A stretch of DNA of 57,183 nt, from assembly GCA_902509905.1 (NCBI GenBank), contig CABWZI010000010.1, forward strand, positions 1-57,183, in the 5' to 3' direction. The notes under the pieces are model-generated. The model was not told where the DNA came from, searched no databases, and was given only the letters and a program-made list of their open reading frames with translations. Numbering within the stretch: position 1 is the first letter of the stretch; every line of letters starts with the position of its first letter. This document shows positions 1-9,651 of this stretch, piece after piece. This DNA comes from an uncultured Gammaproteobacteria bacterium (GTDB lineage: Bacteria > Pseudomonadota > Gammaproteobacteria > PS1 > Pseudothioglobaceae). The position numbers were made by a program, and so were the translations under genes.

Positions 1-825
1 CTTGTTGACAGGGGCTCAGAACGAATTACAGTCCTGACCTCAACTGAAGGTGGGATGGATATTGAACAGGTCGCCTCTGAGACGCCTGAAAAAATAATCA
101 AGAAAAAAATTGATCCACTTGGCAAAATCACTCTCGAGGATTGCATAGAGATTGCCAACAAGCTTAATTTAGATGCTTCACTTCACAGTCAATTTTCCCA
201 AACATTGGTGGGTTTATTTAATATTTTTACTGAGCATGATGCCAATCTCATTGAAATTAACCCACTCGTCATTACTGGTAACAACGAAATAATAGCGCTT
301 GATGGCAAAATCGATTTTGATGATAATGCACTCTATAGAAATGAGTCAATCTTAGCACTTAGAGATATCGCGCAGGAAGATGAAAAGGAAAGAAGTGCAA
401 GTGAATATCAATTAAATTATATTTCTTTAGATGGAACTGTAGGCTGTATGGTTAATGGGGCAGGACTTGCTATGGCAACTATGGATTTAATTGAATACCA
501 CGGCGGCTCACCTGCGAATTTCCTTGATGTTGGTGGAGGGACAACCTCTGAGAGAGTGGCAAAAGCATTCGAAATTATTCAAAGTGGTGATAATGTTAAA
601 GCAATCCTAGTCAATATTTTTGGCGGTATCGTTCGTTGCGATCTCATCGCTAATGGCATCCTACAGGCAATTGAAAAAGTTGGTTTATCACTTCCAATTG
701 TAGTGCGTCTGGAAGGCACCAATGCCAAGGAAGGGCTTGAAATACTTAATGAAAGTCAATTTGAAATTATTACTGAGGCTGACTTAACGAAAGCAGCACA
801 ACAAGTTGTGGAGATGGCCAAATGA
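1..825 (+). CDS. sucC: Succinate-CoA ligase beta subunit, 5' end cut off by the window
   Basis: The open frame runs in from base 1 without an earlier stop, so the ATG at 55 is internal and the first part of the gene lies outside the window. The visible 274 residues cover the end of the ATP-grasp part ([21 protein letters not shown]) and the CoA-ligase domain ([29 protein letters not shown]), all standard in SucC. It makes ATP or GTP from succinyl-CoA in the TCA cycle together with SucD. Its stop overlaps the sucD start by 4 nt, so the two are translationally coupled. A malate-CoA ligase (MtkA) is related, but the partner gene is clearly SucD-like. Confidence 0.93.
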   Translation, partial: LVDRGSERITVLTSTEGGMDIEQVASETPEKIIKKKIDPLGKITLEDCIEIANKLNLDASLHSQFSQTLVGLFNIFTEHDANLIEINPLVITGNNEIIALDGKIDFDDNALYRNESILALRDIAQEDEKERSASEYQLNYISLDGTVGCMVNGAGLAMATMDLIEYHGGSPANFLDVGGGTTSERVAKAFEIIQSGDNVKAILVNIFGGIVRCDLIANGILQAIEKVGLSLPIVVRLEGTNAKEGLEILNESQFEIITEADLTKAAQQVVEMAK

Positions 826-1688
826 GCGTGCTAATTGATAAAAAAACAAAAGTAATTTGCCAGGGATTTACTGGAAAACAAGGCACATTTCACTCAGAAC
901 AATCTATTGCATATGGAACTAATTTCGTTGGAGGTGTTACTCCAGGCAAAGGGGGTCAAATTCATTTAGCAAAGCCAGTATTTAACTCTGTCAAAGAGGC
1001 TATGAATGAAACGGGTGCTAATGCTACAATGATTTATGTTCCGCCTAGATTTGCATACGCCTCTATCGTTGAGGCTATTGAAGCTGATATTCCAGTCATA
1101 GCATGTATTACTGAAGGAATACCTGTTCAAGACATGATCAAAGTTAAAGCGATTATTGCTGATAGCAACTCGAGACTCATTGGTCCTAACTGCCCGGGCT
1201 TAATTACTCCGGACGAATGCAAACTTGGAATCATGCCAGGCAATATTCATAAAAGCGGAAGTGTCGGAATCGTTTCTAGGTCCGGAACTTTAACTTACGA
1301 GGCTGTCCACCAAACCACACTTGCAGGGCTCGGTCAAAGTACGTGTATTGGAATTGGAGGGGATCCAGTTCAGGGCATGAATTTTATTGACTGTCTGAAA
1401 TTATTTGAAGCTGATGAAGACACCCACTCCATAGTCATGGTTGGTGAAATTGGAGGAAGTGCTGAAGAAGAAGCAGCAGAGTATATCAAATCAAATGTCA
1501 CTAAGCCTGTTGTATCATATATTGCAGGGCTCACTGCTCCAAAAGGAAAAAGAATGGGGCATGCTGGAGCAGTAATAAGTGGCGGCTCTGGTGATGCAAA
1601 AAGCAAAATTAAAGCTCTTAATGATGCTGGTGTCAGTGTTTCACCAACACCTGCATTAATGGGTCAGACGTTACTTCAAGCCTTATAA
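822..1688 (+). CDS. sucD: Succinate-CoA ligase alpha subunit
   Basis: The 288-residue protein follows E. coli SucD along its length: an N-terminal Rossmann CoA-binding domain ([22 protein letters not shown]), the central IGPNCPG and [10 protein letters not shown] motifs, and the active-site phosphohistidine in [10 protein letters not shown] at about H247. It forms the heterotetramer with SucC and takes part in substrate-level phosphorylation in the TCA cycle. The ATG overlaps the sucC stop as ATGA. Confidence 0.96.
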   Translation: MSVLIDKKTKVICQGFTGKQGTFHSEQSIAYGTNFVGGVTPGKGGQIHLAKPVFNSVKEAMNETGANATMIYVPPRFAYASIVEAIEADIPVIACITEGIPVQDMIKVKAIIADSNSRLIGPNCPGLITPDECKLGIMPGNIHKSGSVGIVSRSGTLTYEAVHQTTLAGLGQSTCIGIGGDPVQGMNFIDCLKLFEADEDTHSIVMVGEIGGSAEEEAAEYIKSNVTKPVVSYIAGLTAPKGKRMGHAGAVISGGSGDAKSKIKALNDAGVSVSPTPALMGQTLLQAL

Positions 1689-1716
1689 TTGAGTTCACTC
1701 AATCATTTAAAGCTGG

Positions 1717-2865
1717 ATGAAAATTTTTAAAAATAGCCGGTTTGCAGTTTCATTAATTTTCGCTATCAATGGTATGGTATTTGGTACTTGGGCCTCCAGA
1801 ATTCCAGCCATTGTCGACTTTCATGATTTATCACCCGGCTCCTTAGGTTTATTAATTTTCTTGGCTGGACTGTCTGCAGTCATTGCTTTTTCTATATTTG
1901 GGAGGGCTGCAGATCAATATGGAGCTGCCTTCATTACCAAAAGAGCAACCCTTCTTCTTATCCCACTCACGTTAATATTTATCGCATATGCAAACTCAAT
2001 ATGGATGTTGGTATTTGCTGTTATCTTTTTTGGAGCGATCCATGGTGGCGATGATGTTGCCATGAATGCATGGGCTGCAGAGGTTGAAAGGGAATACACT
2101 CGCCCAGTGATGTCTTCTTTTCACGCAATGTGGAGTCTTGGCGCTGGAATTGGTGCTGGGCTTGGCTCCTTATTAGCCTTTTATGAAGTAGGATTTAAAA
2201 ATCATTTTAGTCTCATCTCAATTATTATTTTTGTTTTAGCTTTGAGTGCTGCATTTGTTCCTTTTGAATCTCAAAAAAATAAAAAAGAGGCTAATTCACC
2301 TTTCATTTCAATACCAAAAGGGTCTTTACTCCCTGTAGCAACAATTACCTTTTTTGCATCCTTGAGTGAGGGGGCTGTCGCTGACTGGAGTGCTATTTTT
2401 CTAAAAAGCGTTGCATCATTGAATGATGGGAATGCTGCTTTAGGATTTACAGTGTTCTCCGTCTGCATGTTTTTAATGAGACTATTGGGAGATAGAATAT
2501 CATTAATTCTAGGACCTGCAACTGCTGCCCGTTACTCTGGACTCGTTGCGCTTACTGGTTCAATTATATTGCTGGTCTCAGACTCTTTCTTATTATTACT
2601 TTTGGGTTTTGGACTCATTGGATTGGGAATAGCGGTAATCATTCCTTTAGCCTTTTCGCGAGCAGGTAATGACGAAACCATCTCTCAGGGGACTGCTATA
2701 GCAAGCATTGCAACCCTTGGTTATGGTGGGATGCTCCTTGGTCCATTATTTCTTGGGCTAATTGCAGAGATTACATCAATAAAGACTAGCTTTTTGATTC
2801 TACCCATTATGGCATTCTTTATATTTATTCTATCAAAACACCTTTCAATTAAATCAGACGTCTAA
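1717..2865 (+). CDS. MFS transporter, YbjJ-like
   Basis: A 382-residue integral membrane protein with about 12 hydrophobic segments. The N-terminal half carries MVFGTWASRIPAI and GRAADQYG, which resembles the loop 2-3 signature of the major facilitator superfamily as seen in YbjJ/FucP-like carriers. No substrate can be read from the sequence. It starts 28 nt after sucD with only a weak ribosome-binding site. Its last 12 nt overlap the convergent queA gene and there is no visible terminator between them. Confidence 0.82.
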   Translation: MKIFKNSRFAVSLIFAINGMVFGTWASRIPAIVDFHDLSPGSLGLLIFLAGLSAVIAFSIFGRAADQYGAAFITKRATLLLIPLTLIFIAYANSIWMLVFAVIFFGAIHGGDDVAMNAWAAEVEREYTRPVMSSFHAMWSLGAGIGAGLGSLLAFYEVGFKNHFSLISIIIFVLALSAAFVPFESQKNKKEANSPFISIPKGSLLPVATITFFASLSEGAVADWSAIFLKSVASLNDGNAALGFTVFSVCMFLMRLLGDRISLILGPATAARYSGLVALTGSIILLVSDSFLLLLLGFGLIGLGIAVIIPLAFSRAGNDETISQGTAIASIATLGYGGMLLGPLFLGLIAEITSIKTSFLILPIMAFFIFILSKHLSIKSDV

Positions 2866-3876
2866 TTTTTTCTCAAGAAACATAGCGTCGCCATAACTGA
2901 AGAAACGGTACTCCTTATCAATTGCATGCTGATAAGTTTGATGCATTTCTTCAAATCCAATAAAGGCAGAGACCAGCATGAGCAGTGATGACTTTGGCAA
3001 ATGGAAGTTTGTTATCATCGCATCAACAGTCTGAAAACTGAATCCAGGATATATAAAGATATCTGTATCTCCTTTTTGACTTTTTAGCTCACCACCTTGA
3101 GATGCTGACTCAAGGGTCCTCACTGCTGTCGTTCCAACGGCAATTATTCGCCCGCCCTTCTTTTTTGTATGAATAATTTTATCTACTGTTATTTGATCAA
3201 TTTCAAATTGCTCGCTATGCATTTTATGAGCCTCAATATCATCAACTTTAACGGGCTGAAAAGTTCCAGCACCAACATGCAGCGTTACAAAAGCATGATC
3301 TATGCCTTCCTTTTTAAGATTAGTTAACAACCCCTCATCAAAGTGAAGTCCTGCAGTCGGGGCAGCTACAGCACCATCATTTTTCGCATAAACCGTTTGG
3401 TATCTTTTAGTATCTTCTTCTGAATCTCCTCTCTCAATGTAGGGTGGCAAAGGAATGTGGCCGATTTGATCCAGCGTTTTTAGAATTGTATCACCCTCAA
3501 AATTGACCCTATACATCCCATCATATTTTTCAACAATTTCAAGGCGAGTATTATTTTCCAAAATAATAAAACTTCCGGGCTTTGGAGATCTGCTAGATTT
3601 AATCATTACCAACGCCGAAATATCATCAATCAATCGCTCAACTAATATCTCAACTTTGCCTCCAGACTCTTTAAATCCAAAAAGTCTTGCCGCTATAACC
3701 TTTGTATCATTAAGTATGAGTAAGTCGTTAGGTCTCAAGAAGGAGCCGAGCTGAGAGAAATGACTATCAATGAACTTATCACTTCTTACTAATAGTCGTG
3801 ATTCGGTTCTCTTGGAGCTTGGATATTGAGCAATCAGTGACTGCGGCAAGTCAAAATCAAAGTCACTTAATTGCAT
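2854..3876 (-). CDS. queA: S-adenosylmethionine:tRNA ribosyltransferase-isomerase
   Basis: The 340-residue protein begins [19 protein letters not shown] and contains [18 protein letters not shown], the [11 protein letters not shown] segment, [10 protein letters not shown] and [17 protein letters not shown], all typical of QueA. The enzyme transfers and isomerises the ribosyl part of SAM onto preQ1-modified tRNA to give epoxyqueuosine. It is the last gene of a minus-strand run and overlaps the ferredoxin gene upstream by 14 nt. Confidence 0.96.
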   Translation of the reverse strand: MQLSDFDFDLPQSLIAQYPSSKRTESRLLVRSDKFIDSHFSQLGSFLRPNDLLILNDTKVIAARLFGFKESGGKVEILVERLIDDISALVMIKSSRSPKPGSFIILENNTRLEIVEKYDGMYRVNFEGDTILKTLDQIGHIPLPPYIERGDSEEDTKRYQTVYAKNDGAVAAPTAGLHFDEGLLTNLKKEGIDHAFVTLHVGAGTFQPVKVDDIEAHKMHSEQFEIDQITVDKIIHTKKKGGRIIAVGTTAVRTLESASQGGELKSQKGDTDIFIYPGFSFQTVDAMITNFHLPKSSLLMLVSAFIGFEEMHQTYQHAIDKEYRFFSYGDAMFLEKKLDV

Positions 3877-4597
3877 TGCTATTCTTAGATTTTTTTAAGC
3901 GCTGCATTGCTGCTTGAATTTTTTCTTTTTGTTCCTTGTCTTTTGCCATTTTTTCTTTCAAAGCAATTGTTCTAGATTTTAATAATTCATCTCTCTCACG
4001 CTTATCTCTATCTAAACGAGCCTGATGAAACTGATATCTTTCTCTTGAGTTATCTCGGATTGATCTCTCTAAAATCTGCCTTTGAATAAGTGCATCATTA
4101 AATTGAGTTGAATCTTTATGGGAGATTTTTTGAAGTGGCTCAGATTCAATCATATCTATACAATCTACTGGGCAAACTGGAAGACATAAATCACAACCCG
4201 TGCATTCTTTGGCAATTACCTGGGTCATAACTTTTGATGATCCAACAAAGGCATCTACTGGACAGGCTTTAATGCAAAGTGTGCATCCTATGCAGGCTTT
4301 TTCATCAACAATGGCAAATCTCCTTGGCTTTGTTTCACCATGAGTTTCATTTAATGGGAGGGATTGCCGACCTAAAAGCTCCGCTAGAGCATCAACTCCA
4401 TCTTGACCACCAGGTGGACATTGATTAATTTCTGCTTCACCACTAACAATTGCTTCTGAATAAGGCTTGCAACCATCAAAATCACACTGGGCGCACTGTG
4501 TTTGGGGAAGAACCGCATCTATCTGTTCAGCTAAAGACTTTCCCTCTGCTTTTGCGTCATTACCTAAGCCTAATAGTATTAGATAATTCTCATTCAT
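3863..4597 (-). CDS. RnfB-like ferredoxin without membrane anchor
   Basis: A 244-residue iron-sulfur protein. Residues 35-60 hold the RnfB-type 4Fe-4S motif (C35, C38, C43, C60), followed by two 4Fe-4S ferredoxin motifs (C102/C105/C108/C112 and C132/C135/C138/C142). The N-terminal membrane helix of true RnfB is missing, and the last 80 residues are a highly charged Lys/Glu-rich probable coiled coil. No other rnf gene is nearby, so it is probably a free-standing electron carrier and not part of an Rnf pump. It overlaps queA by 14 nt and the peptidase gene by 1 nt. Confidence 0.82.
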   Translation of the reverse strand: MNENYLILLGLGNDAKAEGKSLAEQIDAVLPQTQCAQCDFDGCKPYSEAIVSGEAEINQCPPGGQDGVDALAELLGRQSLPLNETHGETKPRRFAIVDEKACIGCTLCIKACPVDAFVGSSKVMTQVIAKECTGCDLCLPVCPVDCIDMIESEPLQKISHKDSTQFNDALIQRQILERSIRDNSRERYQFHQARLDRDKRERDELLKSRTIALKEKMAKDKEQKEKIQAAMQRLKKSKNSNAIK

Positions 4598-5682
4598 TAG
4601 CTTATAAAATTTGTTTTTCTGGATAATTCTGAGAGAATTTCAGGACCATTGGATCTAAGAATTACAATTTCTTCAAGCCTAACTCCAAAGCTTCCTTGGA
4701 GATAAATACCGGGCTCAATTGAAAAGACCATCCCCTCATCTAATACAACCTCAGAAGTTGCAGTAATATATGGAGGCTCATGAATATCAATACCAAGGCC
4801 GTGGCCAGTTCGGTGCACAAAATAGTCGCCATAGCCAGCTTCGGTAATTACGCCTCTGGCCGCAGCATCTACCTCTTTGGCTAATGCCCCAGGCTTCGCA
4901 GCCTTCATAGCAGCTTGAACAGCACGCTCTACAATAGCGTGAACTTCATGATACTCTTCTGGTGGCTCACCAAGGACTGACATACGGGTCATGTCACTTG
5001 GAAAAGTACCTTTTCGTCCACCAATATCAATCAACACAACGTCGCCATATTGTACTTTTCGATTCCCGGTATGATGATGCGGAAAAGCACCATTGGGACC
5101 AGAACCTACAATGCAAAATTGAGGTTTTGCCCCTTCTGAAATAAAGTGTTTATTGATTGCCTCACCAATTTCGAGTTCACTTACTCCTTCTTTAATTGCA
5201 GCAAAACCAGCCTGCATTGCTCTATCATCAATGAGGGCATTTTCTTTAAGGTTTGTATACTCGCTGTCATCTTTGCGCATTCTCAAAGCGCCAATCGTAG
5301 TGTTGGTAAACTCATAGGTTGGCTTTGGTAATGCATCGATAAGTATTAACGCAAAGTGAGAGCGCATTGCTTCGTCTATAGCAATGTGTTTTGCGTTTGA
5401 CGAGCCAATGAAAGAAAGTGCTTTGACTAGAGCTTTATCAGGGCCATTTTCATCTTTCCAGCTAAACATTTTTATATCAGAGCGCTTCATTGCATCCTCT
5501 GCATTAACGGAAGGCATCAGGAAGGCATCATTTTCCAGTCCCATCAATAACATGCAAGGTCTTTCATCTGGAGAAGGGTTGAATCCTAGTAACCATTTCA
5601 TGTGAGTACCAGGGCCAAGAGCAATTAAATCAACATGGTTTTCTTTCATAAGAACACGAACAGAGTCAAGTTTGCTTTGCAT
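4597..5682 (-). CDS. M24 family metallopeptidase (Xaa-Pro peptidase type)
   Basis: The 361-residue protein has a creatinase/prolidase-like N-terminal domain (to about residue 135) and a C-terminal pita-bread catalytic domain. All five usual metal ligands are visible: D219 (DIGG), D230 (SDMTR), H294 (HRTGHGLG), E323 (SIEPGIY) and E337 (RLEE). This is the dinuclear metal centre of Xaa-Pro peptidases. A clear GAGGAG-type ribosome-binding site precedes the ATG. The substrate cannot be settled. An X-Pro dipeptidase or aminopeptidase role is most likely. Confidence 0.87.
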   Translation of the reverse strand: MQSKLDSVRVLMKENHVDLIALGPGTHMKWLLGFNPSPDERPCMLLMGLENDAFLMPSVNAEDAMKRSDIKMFSWKDENGPDKALVKALSFIGSSNAKHIAIDEAMRSHFALILIDALPKPTYEFTNTTIGALRMRKDDSEYTNLKENALIDDRAMQAGFAAIKEGVSELEIGEAINKHFISEGAKPQFCIVGSGPNGAFPHHHTGNRKVQYGDVVLIDIGGRKGTFPSDMTRMSVLGEPPEEYHEVHAIVERAVQAAMKAAKPGALAKEVDAAARGVITEAGYGDYFVHRTGHGLGIDIHEPPYITATSEVVLDEGMVFSIEPGIYLQGSFGVRLEEIVILRSNGPEILSELSRKTNFIS

Positions 5683-5860
5683 TGGATACTCCTCACTAAA
5701 ATAAATACGATAGAAATTATAAGCGTCTTAAATCTTTTTGGGGTCTAATATATTTGAGATTTTTTGGAGAGGTTGGTATATCCAACTCAATACACTTTGA
5801 GAACTATCTAATCTAGCTTAATGAAAATTTTACGAGCGATCTTAGATTTATTCTATGAAC

Positions 5861-6631
5861 TTAGGATTCAACAAATGCTCGCTCAATGACAAAGTGACCT
5901 GGATTAACATTTCGAGCTTCAATAAAACCTTTTGATTCTAAAATAGCAACAAAATCCTTAAGCATGCTTGGACTTCCGCACATCATAAAGCGATCATCTT
6001 CCAGAGTAGGATGGGGTTGATCTAGGTCTAGGAATAACTTGCCACACTCCATCAATGTAGTCAAACGACCGTTGTTTTTATAAGGTTCGCGTGTTACTGT
6101 TGGATAATAGATGAGTTTCTCACGAACCATTTCGCCCAAGTATTCATCATTTGGAAGAATATTTTCAATGTAGTCAGAATAAGCTAATTCAGACACCTCT
6201 CGAACACCATGAGCCAAGATAATTTTATCAAATTGATCATAAATCTCAGGGTCCTTAATAATGCTCATAAAGGGTGCAAGGCCTGTACCAGTTGCAAGTA
6301 AATAAAGATTTTTTCCAGGAAGCATATTATCAGGAACCAAAGTTCCAGTGGAACGCTTTCCTACTAAAACTTCGTCACCTACCTGAAGGTTTTGGAGCTT
6401 TGATGTGAGCGCACCATCCTGAACTTTAATACTAAAAAATTCAAGTTCAGGCTCATGATTAGAGCTAGTTATACTGTAAGCACGCATTAAAGGACGCTCA
6501 TCAGATGGAAGTCCAATCATTGTGAAATGGCCATTCTTAAATCGATAACCAGGATCACGAGTAGTGCGAAAGCTAAATAAGTTCTCATTCCAATGATGCA
6601 CGTGCGTGACGCGCTCAGTCATTACTGACAT
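5861..6631 (-). CDS. fpr: Ferredoxin-NADP(+) reductase
   Basis: The 256-residue flavoprotein carries the FAD-binding motif RAYSITS (R50-S56), the NADP-binding TGTGLAPF motif near 114-121, and the MCGSPSML segment. It ends in ERAFVES, close to the VERAFVEK ending of bacterial Fpr. It exchanges electrons between NADPH and ferredoxin or flavodoxin. It sits with a ferredoxin-dependent-looking siroheme reductase and an RnfB-like ferredoxin in the same stretch, so it may feed them with electrons (inference). A 178-nt gap separates it from the peptidase gene, with no clear terminator. Confidence 0.93.
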   Translation of the reverse strand: MSVMTERVTHVHHWNENLFSFRTTRDPGYRFKNGHFTMIGLPSDERPLMRAYSITSSNHEPELEFFSIKVQDGALTSKLQNLQVGDEVLVGKRSTGTLVPDNMLPGKNLYLLATGTGLAPFMSIIKDPEIYDQFDKIILAHGVREVSELAYSDYIENILPNDEYLGEMVREKLIYYPTVTREPYKNNGRLTTLMECGKLFLDLDQPHPTLEDDRFMMCGSPSMLKDFVAILESKGFIEARNVNPGHFVIERAFVES

Positions 6632-6729
6632 ATAAACCCACCTTTAAATAATTCTAAAAACATATTCTTTAAAAAATCGACAATATTATACCCTTAAATG
6701 ATTGACCTAAAAAAGACCGCATCTGGGCA

Positions 6730-6933
6730 TTAATTTCTACCAAATGCAAATTTATTCCAAGCCCTTTCATGAAAATAATAAAGAACCATTTTGGTTAATA
6801 CTTCTATTGAGCTAATTGCTGCAGCTATCTTAAAGCTTCTAGTAATGACATATGAAATTAACATCGTGTCGCAAGAGGCTAGTATTCTCCAAGAAATGGA
6901 TTTTCCAATTGACCTAGTTTTGTTTTCGTTCAT
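6730..6933 (-). CDS. DUF2061 small membrane protein
   Basis: A 67-residue protein with two hydrophobic segments and the pattern SIGKSISWRILASCDT...E.LTKMVLYYFHERAWNK, which matches DUF2061 proteins. These are often found next to assimilatory sulfate genes, and here the gene lies just downstream of DUF934 and the siroheme reductase. The biochemical function is unknown. Confidence 0.8.
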   Translation of the reverse strand: MNENKTRSIGKSISWRILASCDTMLISYVITRSFKIAAAISSIEVLTKMVLYYFHERAWNKFAFGRN

Positions 6934-6958
6934 CTTTAATGTTCTATTATTTAAAGAA

Positions 6959-7399
6959 TTAATATTGCAAGTTTAGTCCATGATTATTTGCAGCAGCTTG
7001 ATAGCACATGCTAAATCCCTTAGAGTAATCCTCTTCATTACTACCTTGGTATGAATCTAATAATTGATAAGTTGTAACACCAGACCGAATCATAAATTGC
7101 AATTGATCAAGATGAGCATTGATGCCAATAATCTCACCACCATATTGCCATCTTTTACTCAGAAAATACGCTTGGGTATATCCTCTACCATCATCAAAAT
7201 TGTTGAAATCTAAAGCTATCAATTCAATAAATTCAAGTTGGTCTTTAATCAAATAAATATCATCTTTAGGCTCTATGATTATGCCAACACCTAATCTCGA
7301 GTGCCTTTCTGGATTTTCTATCCATTCATCAAATGAAACAAGAGGAATTTGTTCATAATCTCTATTAATTAGACTTGTAAGGTTTTGAATCTCATCCAT
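6959..7399 (-). CDS. DUF934 (CysH-associated) protein
   Basis: A protein of about 146 residues with the DUF934 pattern: LGVGIIIEPKDD, IALDFNNFDDGRGYTQAYFL, then WQYGGEIIGINAHLDQLQFMIRSG. The ATG at 7399 (MDEIQN) is chosen over a longer frame because it follows an AGGAGAAGG ribosome-binding site at 7403-7410 and because the longer version would run deep into the reductase gene. It overlaps that gene by 8 nt. DUF934 proteins accompany sulfite reductases and are thought to help sulfur assimilation, but no reaction is established. Confidence 0.85.
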   Translation of the reverse strand: MDEIQNLTSLINRDYEQIPLVSFDEWIENPERHSRLGVGIIIEPKDDIYLIKDQLEFIELIALDFNNFDDGRGYTQAYFLSKRWQYGGEIIGINAHLDQLQFMIRSGVTTYQLLDSYQGSNEEDYSKGFSMCYQAAANNHGLNLQY

Positions 7400-9029
7400 A
7401 CACCTTCTCCTTGAATGGTTCAATACCAATTCGCTTAAAGACATCGATGAATTTTTCTTCTTTCTGACGCTGATCAATGAAGACATTTACAATACTTTCA
7501 ACTGCATCTACAATTGTTTCACTACTGACCGATGGTCCTAATTTTTTTCCTATATTGGTCTCATGAAGCGTCTCACCAGCAAGCGTTATTTGGTAATATT
7601 CCTCCCCTTTTTTCTGCATACCCAGTAAACCAATATCAGCTATGTGATGGTGAGCACATGAATTCTCGCAACCAGAAATATTAATTTTTAAATCTCCGAT
7701 ATCTAGGAGCTTATTCATATCGTTAAATCGCTCTTGAACTCTTGTTGCGATTGGAATGGAGACAGCTTTTGCGAGATCACAATAATCTCTACCTGGGCAA
7801 GCCACAATTTGTGCCAGCGTCCCTTCATGTGGACTAGCTAGGTCATTTTCTTCTAATGCTTTCCACAAATCAAAAACTTGGTCTTTCCTAACAAAAGGAA
7901 AAACCATTGTTTGTCTTTTGGTTGTTCTGATTTCGCTAGAGCTATATTGATCAGCAAGTTTTGCAAGAATTCTCATCTGCTCTGATGTCGCGTCACCAGG
8001 AGCTGACCCTAGTTTTGTTAGAGAAATATTTACAATACTAAAACCAGAAGTTTTATGATTTCGAACGTTATTTTTCTTCCAAATACTGTAATTGAAATCA
8101 ACCTTATCTTTAAACCCATCAAGATTAATAGGCTCGATTGGTAATGCAAAGTCTTCTTGCAAACTCTCTAGCTCTTTAAGGTTCAACTTAAGATCTGGAT
8201 CATTCTTAGTTTGCTGCCAATCTTCATCGACTAATCTAGAAAACTCTTCAGCCCCTAGCTCACGAACTAAAAACTTAATGCGTAGTTTTTTTTGATGATC
8301 GCGACGACCCTTTAAGTTATAAATTCTCATTGCAGATTCAAGATAACTAAGAATATCCTCGATTGGAACAAACGAAGCTGTTTCTGGAGCAACCATTGCT
8401 GCAGCCCCTAATCCACCTCCTACATAAACTCTAAATCCTAACTCTCCTTTTTTATTTTTTATAAGCCTAAGACCAAGATCATGAATTCTTAAAGCAGTTT
8501 CATCAAGTTTTGCGCCATTGATTGCAATTTTAAATTTTCCTGGTAGCCATGAGAACTCGGGATGAAGATTAAACCAGCGTCTGATGAGTTCACAGTATGG
8601 CCTTGCATCCTCAATCTCACCTTCAGTGAGGCCAGATAAAGGATCAGCGGTGATATTTCGAGTTGCCTTGCCACTAGTTTGAATGGCGTGAAGCCCAGCC
8701 TCTGTTAAATCTCTTAACAAGTTTGCAATTTCAGGTAACTGAATCCAGTTAAATTGAATGTTTTGTCTTGTTGTGAAGTGGCCAAACCCTCTGTCATATT
8801 TATCTGCAACATCTGCAAGTGCTTTAAGCTGGTTAGAGCTCAAAATTCCATAGGGGATAGCAATTCTTAACATGTGAGCGTGTAACTCCATGTAAAGTCC
8901 ATTTCTAAGCCTTAAACTTCTAAACTTGTCTTCATCCAATTCACCCGATAAATAACGATTTAGTTGCTTTTCAAATTGGTCAACTCTCTCTACTAAAAAC
9001 TGCTTATCTTTTTCGCTATATTTGTACAT
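7392..9029 (-). CDS. cysI: Siroheme sulfite/nitrite reductase, single-chain
   Basis: A 545-residue protein with two ferredoxin-like half domains and the siroheme/4Fe-4S signature: C411 and C417 in ACPGRDYC, C454 and C458 in SGCENSC. Further siroheme-site segments are GFGHFTTRQNIQ (81-92) and RTTKRQT (368-374). It reduces sulfite to sulfide (or nitrite to ammonia) in six electrons. The DUF934 and DUF2061 neighbours favour assimilatory sulfite reduction. No flavoprotein partner is present, so ferredoxin is the likely donor. A NirA-type nitrite reductase remains possible, so the symbol is tentative. Confidence 0.82.
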   Translation of the reverse strand: MYKYSEKDKQFLVERVDQFEKQLNRYLSGELDEDKFRSLRLRNGLYMELHAHMLRIAIPYGILSSNQLKALADVADKYDRGFGHFTTRQNIQFNWIQLPEIANLLRDLTEAGLHAIQTSGKATRNITADPLSGLTEGEIEDARPYCELIRRWFNLHPEFSWLPGKFKIAINGAKLDETALRIHDLGLRLIKNKKGELGFRVYVGGGLGAAAMVAPETASFVPIEDILSYLESAMRIYNLKGRRDHQKKLRIKFLVRELGAEEFSRLVDEDWQQTKNDPDLKLNLKELESLQEDFALPIEPINLDGFKDKVDFNYSIWKKNNVRNHKTSGFSIVNISLTKLGSAPGDATSEQMRILAKLADQYSSSEIRTTKRQTMVFPFVRKDQVFDLWKALEENDLASPHEGTLAQIVACPGRDYCDLAKAVSIPIATRVQERFNDMNKLLDIGDLKINISGCENSCAHHHIADIGLLGMQKKGEEYYQITLAGETLHETNIGKKLGPSVSSETIVDAVESIVNVFIDQRQKEEKFIDVFKRIGIEPFKEKVYG

Positions 9030-9172
9030 TTCAGAAACTATTTAAAATATGGTGGGAATTATAGTAAAATATTCTAAATAAATTATATTTAAGTTACAAA
9101 AAAGCAATTTTTTCTATTTTAATATCTATTAAAAGAAAAATATTATATTATTACCCTTTTTACTATAACATT
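9030..9172. promoter_or_regulatory. Divergent regulatory region with mirror-image 10-bp element
   Basis: This AT-rich gap separates the sulfite reductase from the divergent Lrp regulator. TATAGTAAAA at 9060-9069 is the exact reverse complement of TTTTACTATA at 9158-9167, so each gene start has the same 10-mer upstream in the same orientation relative to it. It could be a shared promoter element or a binding site for the adjacent Lrp protein. Only the match itself is seen. Confidence 0.4.
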
Positions 9173-9643
9173 ATGGATGCTATTGACATTAAACTACTGA
9201 AGCTGCTCCAAAATAATGCAGAGCTAACAATTCAGGAGTTGTCTGCTGAAGTACACTTATCAACGACTCCTTGCTGGAAAAGAATCAATCAACTAAAGGA
9301 TAATGGCTACATCAGCAAAACGGTGGCTTTAGTTGACAGAAAAAGGGTTGGTTCAAATGTTACTGCAATGGTAGCGGTTACTGTAACCAATCATAATCAG
9401 GAAAGAATCAGTCTTTTTGCAGAAATCATTAAAAAGATTCCGGAAGTAATCGAATGCTATCGAATGAGCGGTGAGACTGATTACCTTCTTAAGGTTGTGG
9501 TCAAAGACATTGAGAGCTATGATAATTTTTATAAAAACTTGATTGAGAAAGTTCAATTTCTTAAAGTGACTTCAAATTTTGCCATTGAAGAAATTAAAAG
9601 TACTACTGAAATCCCATTGACAGCCATGGAAAAACTTGCCTAA
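9173..9643 (+). CDS. Lrp/AsnC family transcriptional regulator
   Basis: The 156-residue protein has the AsnC-type helix-turn-helix in residues 1-60 (DAIDIKLLKLLQNNAELTIQ, then STTPCWKRINQLKDNGYI) and a C-terminal RAM effector domain (YRMSGETDYLLKVVVKDIESYDNFY). It is divergent from the sulfite reductase and convergent with TauE/SafE (8-nt gap). Position suggests control of one or both sulfur genes, possibly sensing an amino acid, but no ligand can be named. Confidence 0.9.
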   Translation: MDAIDIKLLKLLQNNAELTIQELSAEVHLSTTPCWKRINQLKDNGYISKTVALVDRKRVGSNVTAMVAVTVTNHNQERISLFAEIIKKIPEVIECYRMSGETDYLLKVVVKDIESYDNFYKNLIEKVQFLKVTSNFAIEEIKSTTEIPLTAMEKLA

Positions 9644-9651
9644 CTTTGAGT

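Noticed and set aside
1-1688. Malate-CoA ligase (mtkAB) of a serine cycle
   Set aside because: The alpha subunit follows E. coli SucD closely along its length and no serine-cycle gene is nearby.
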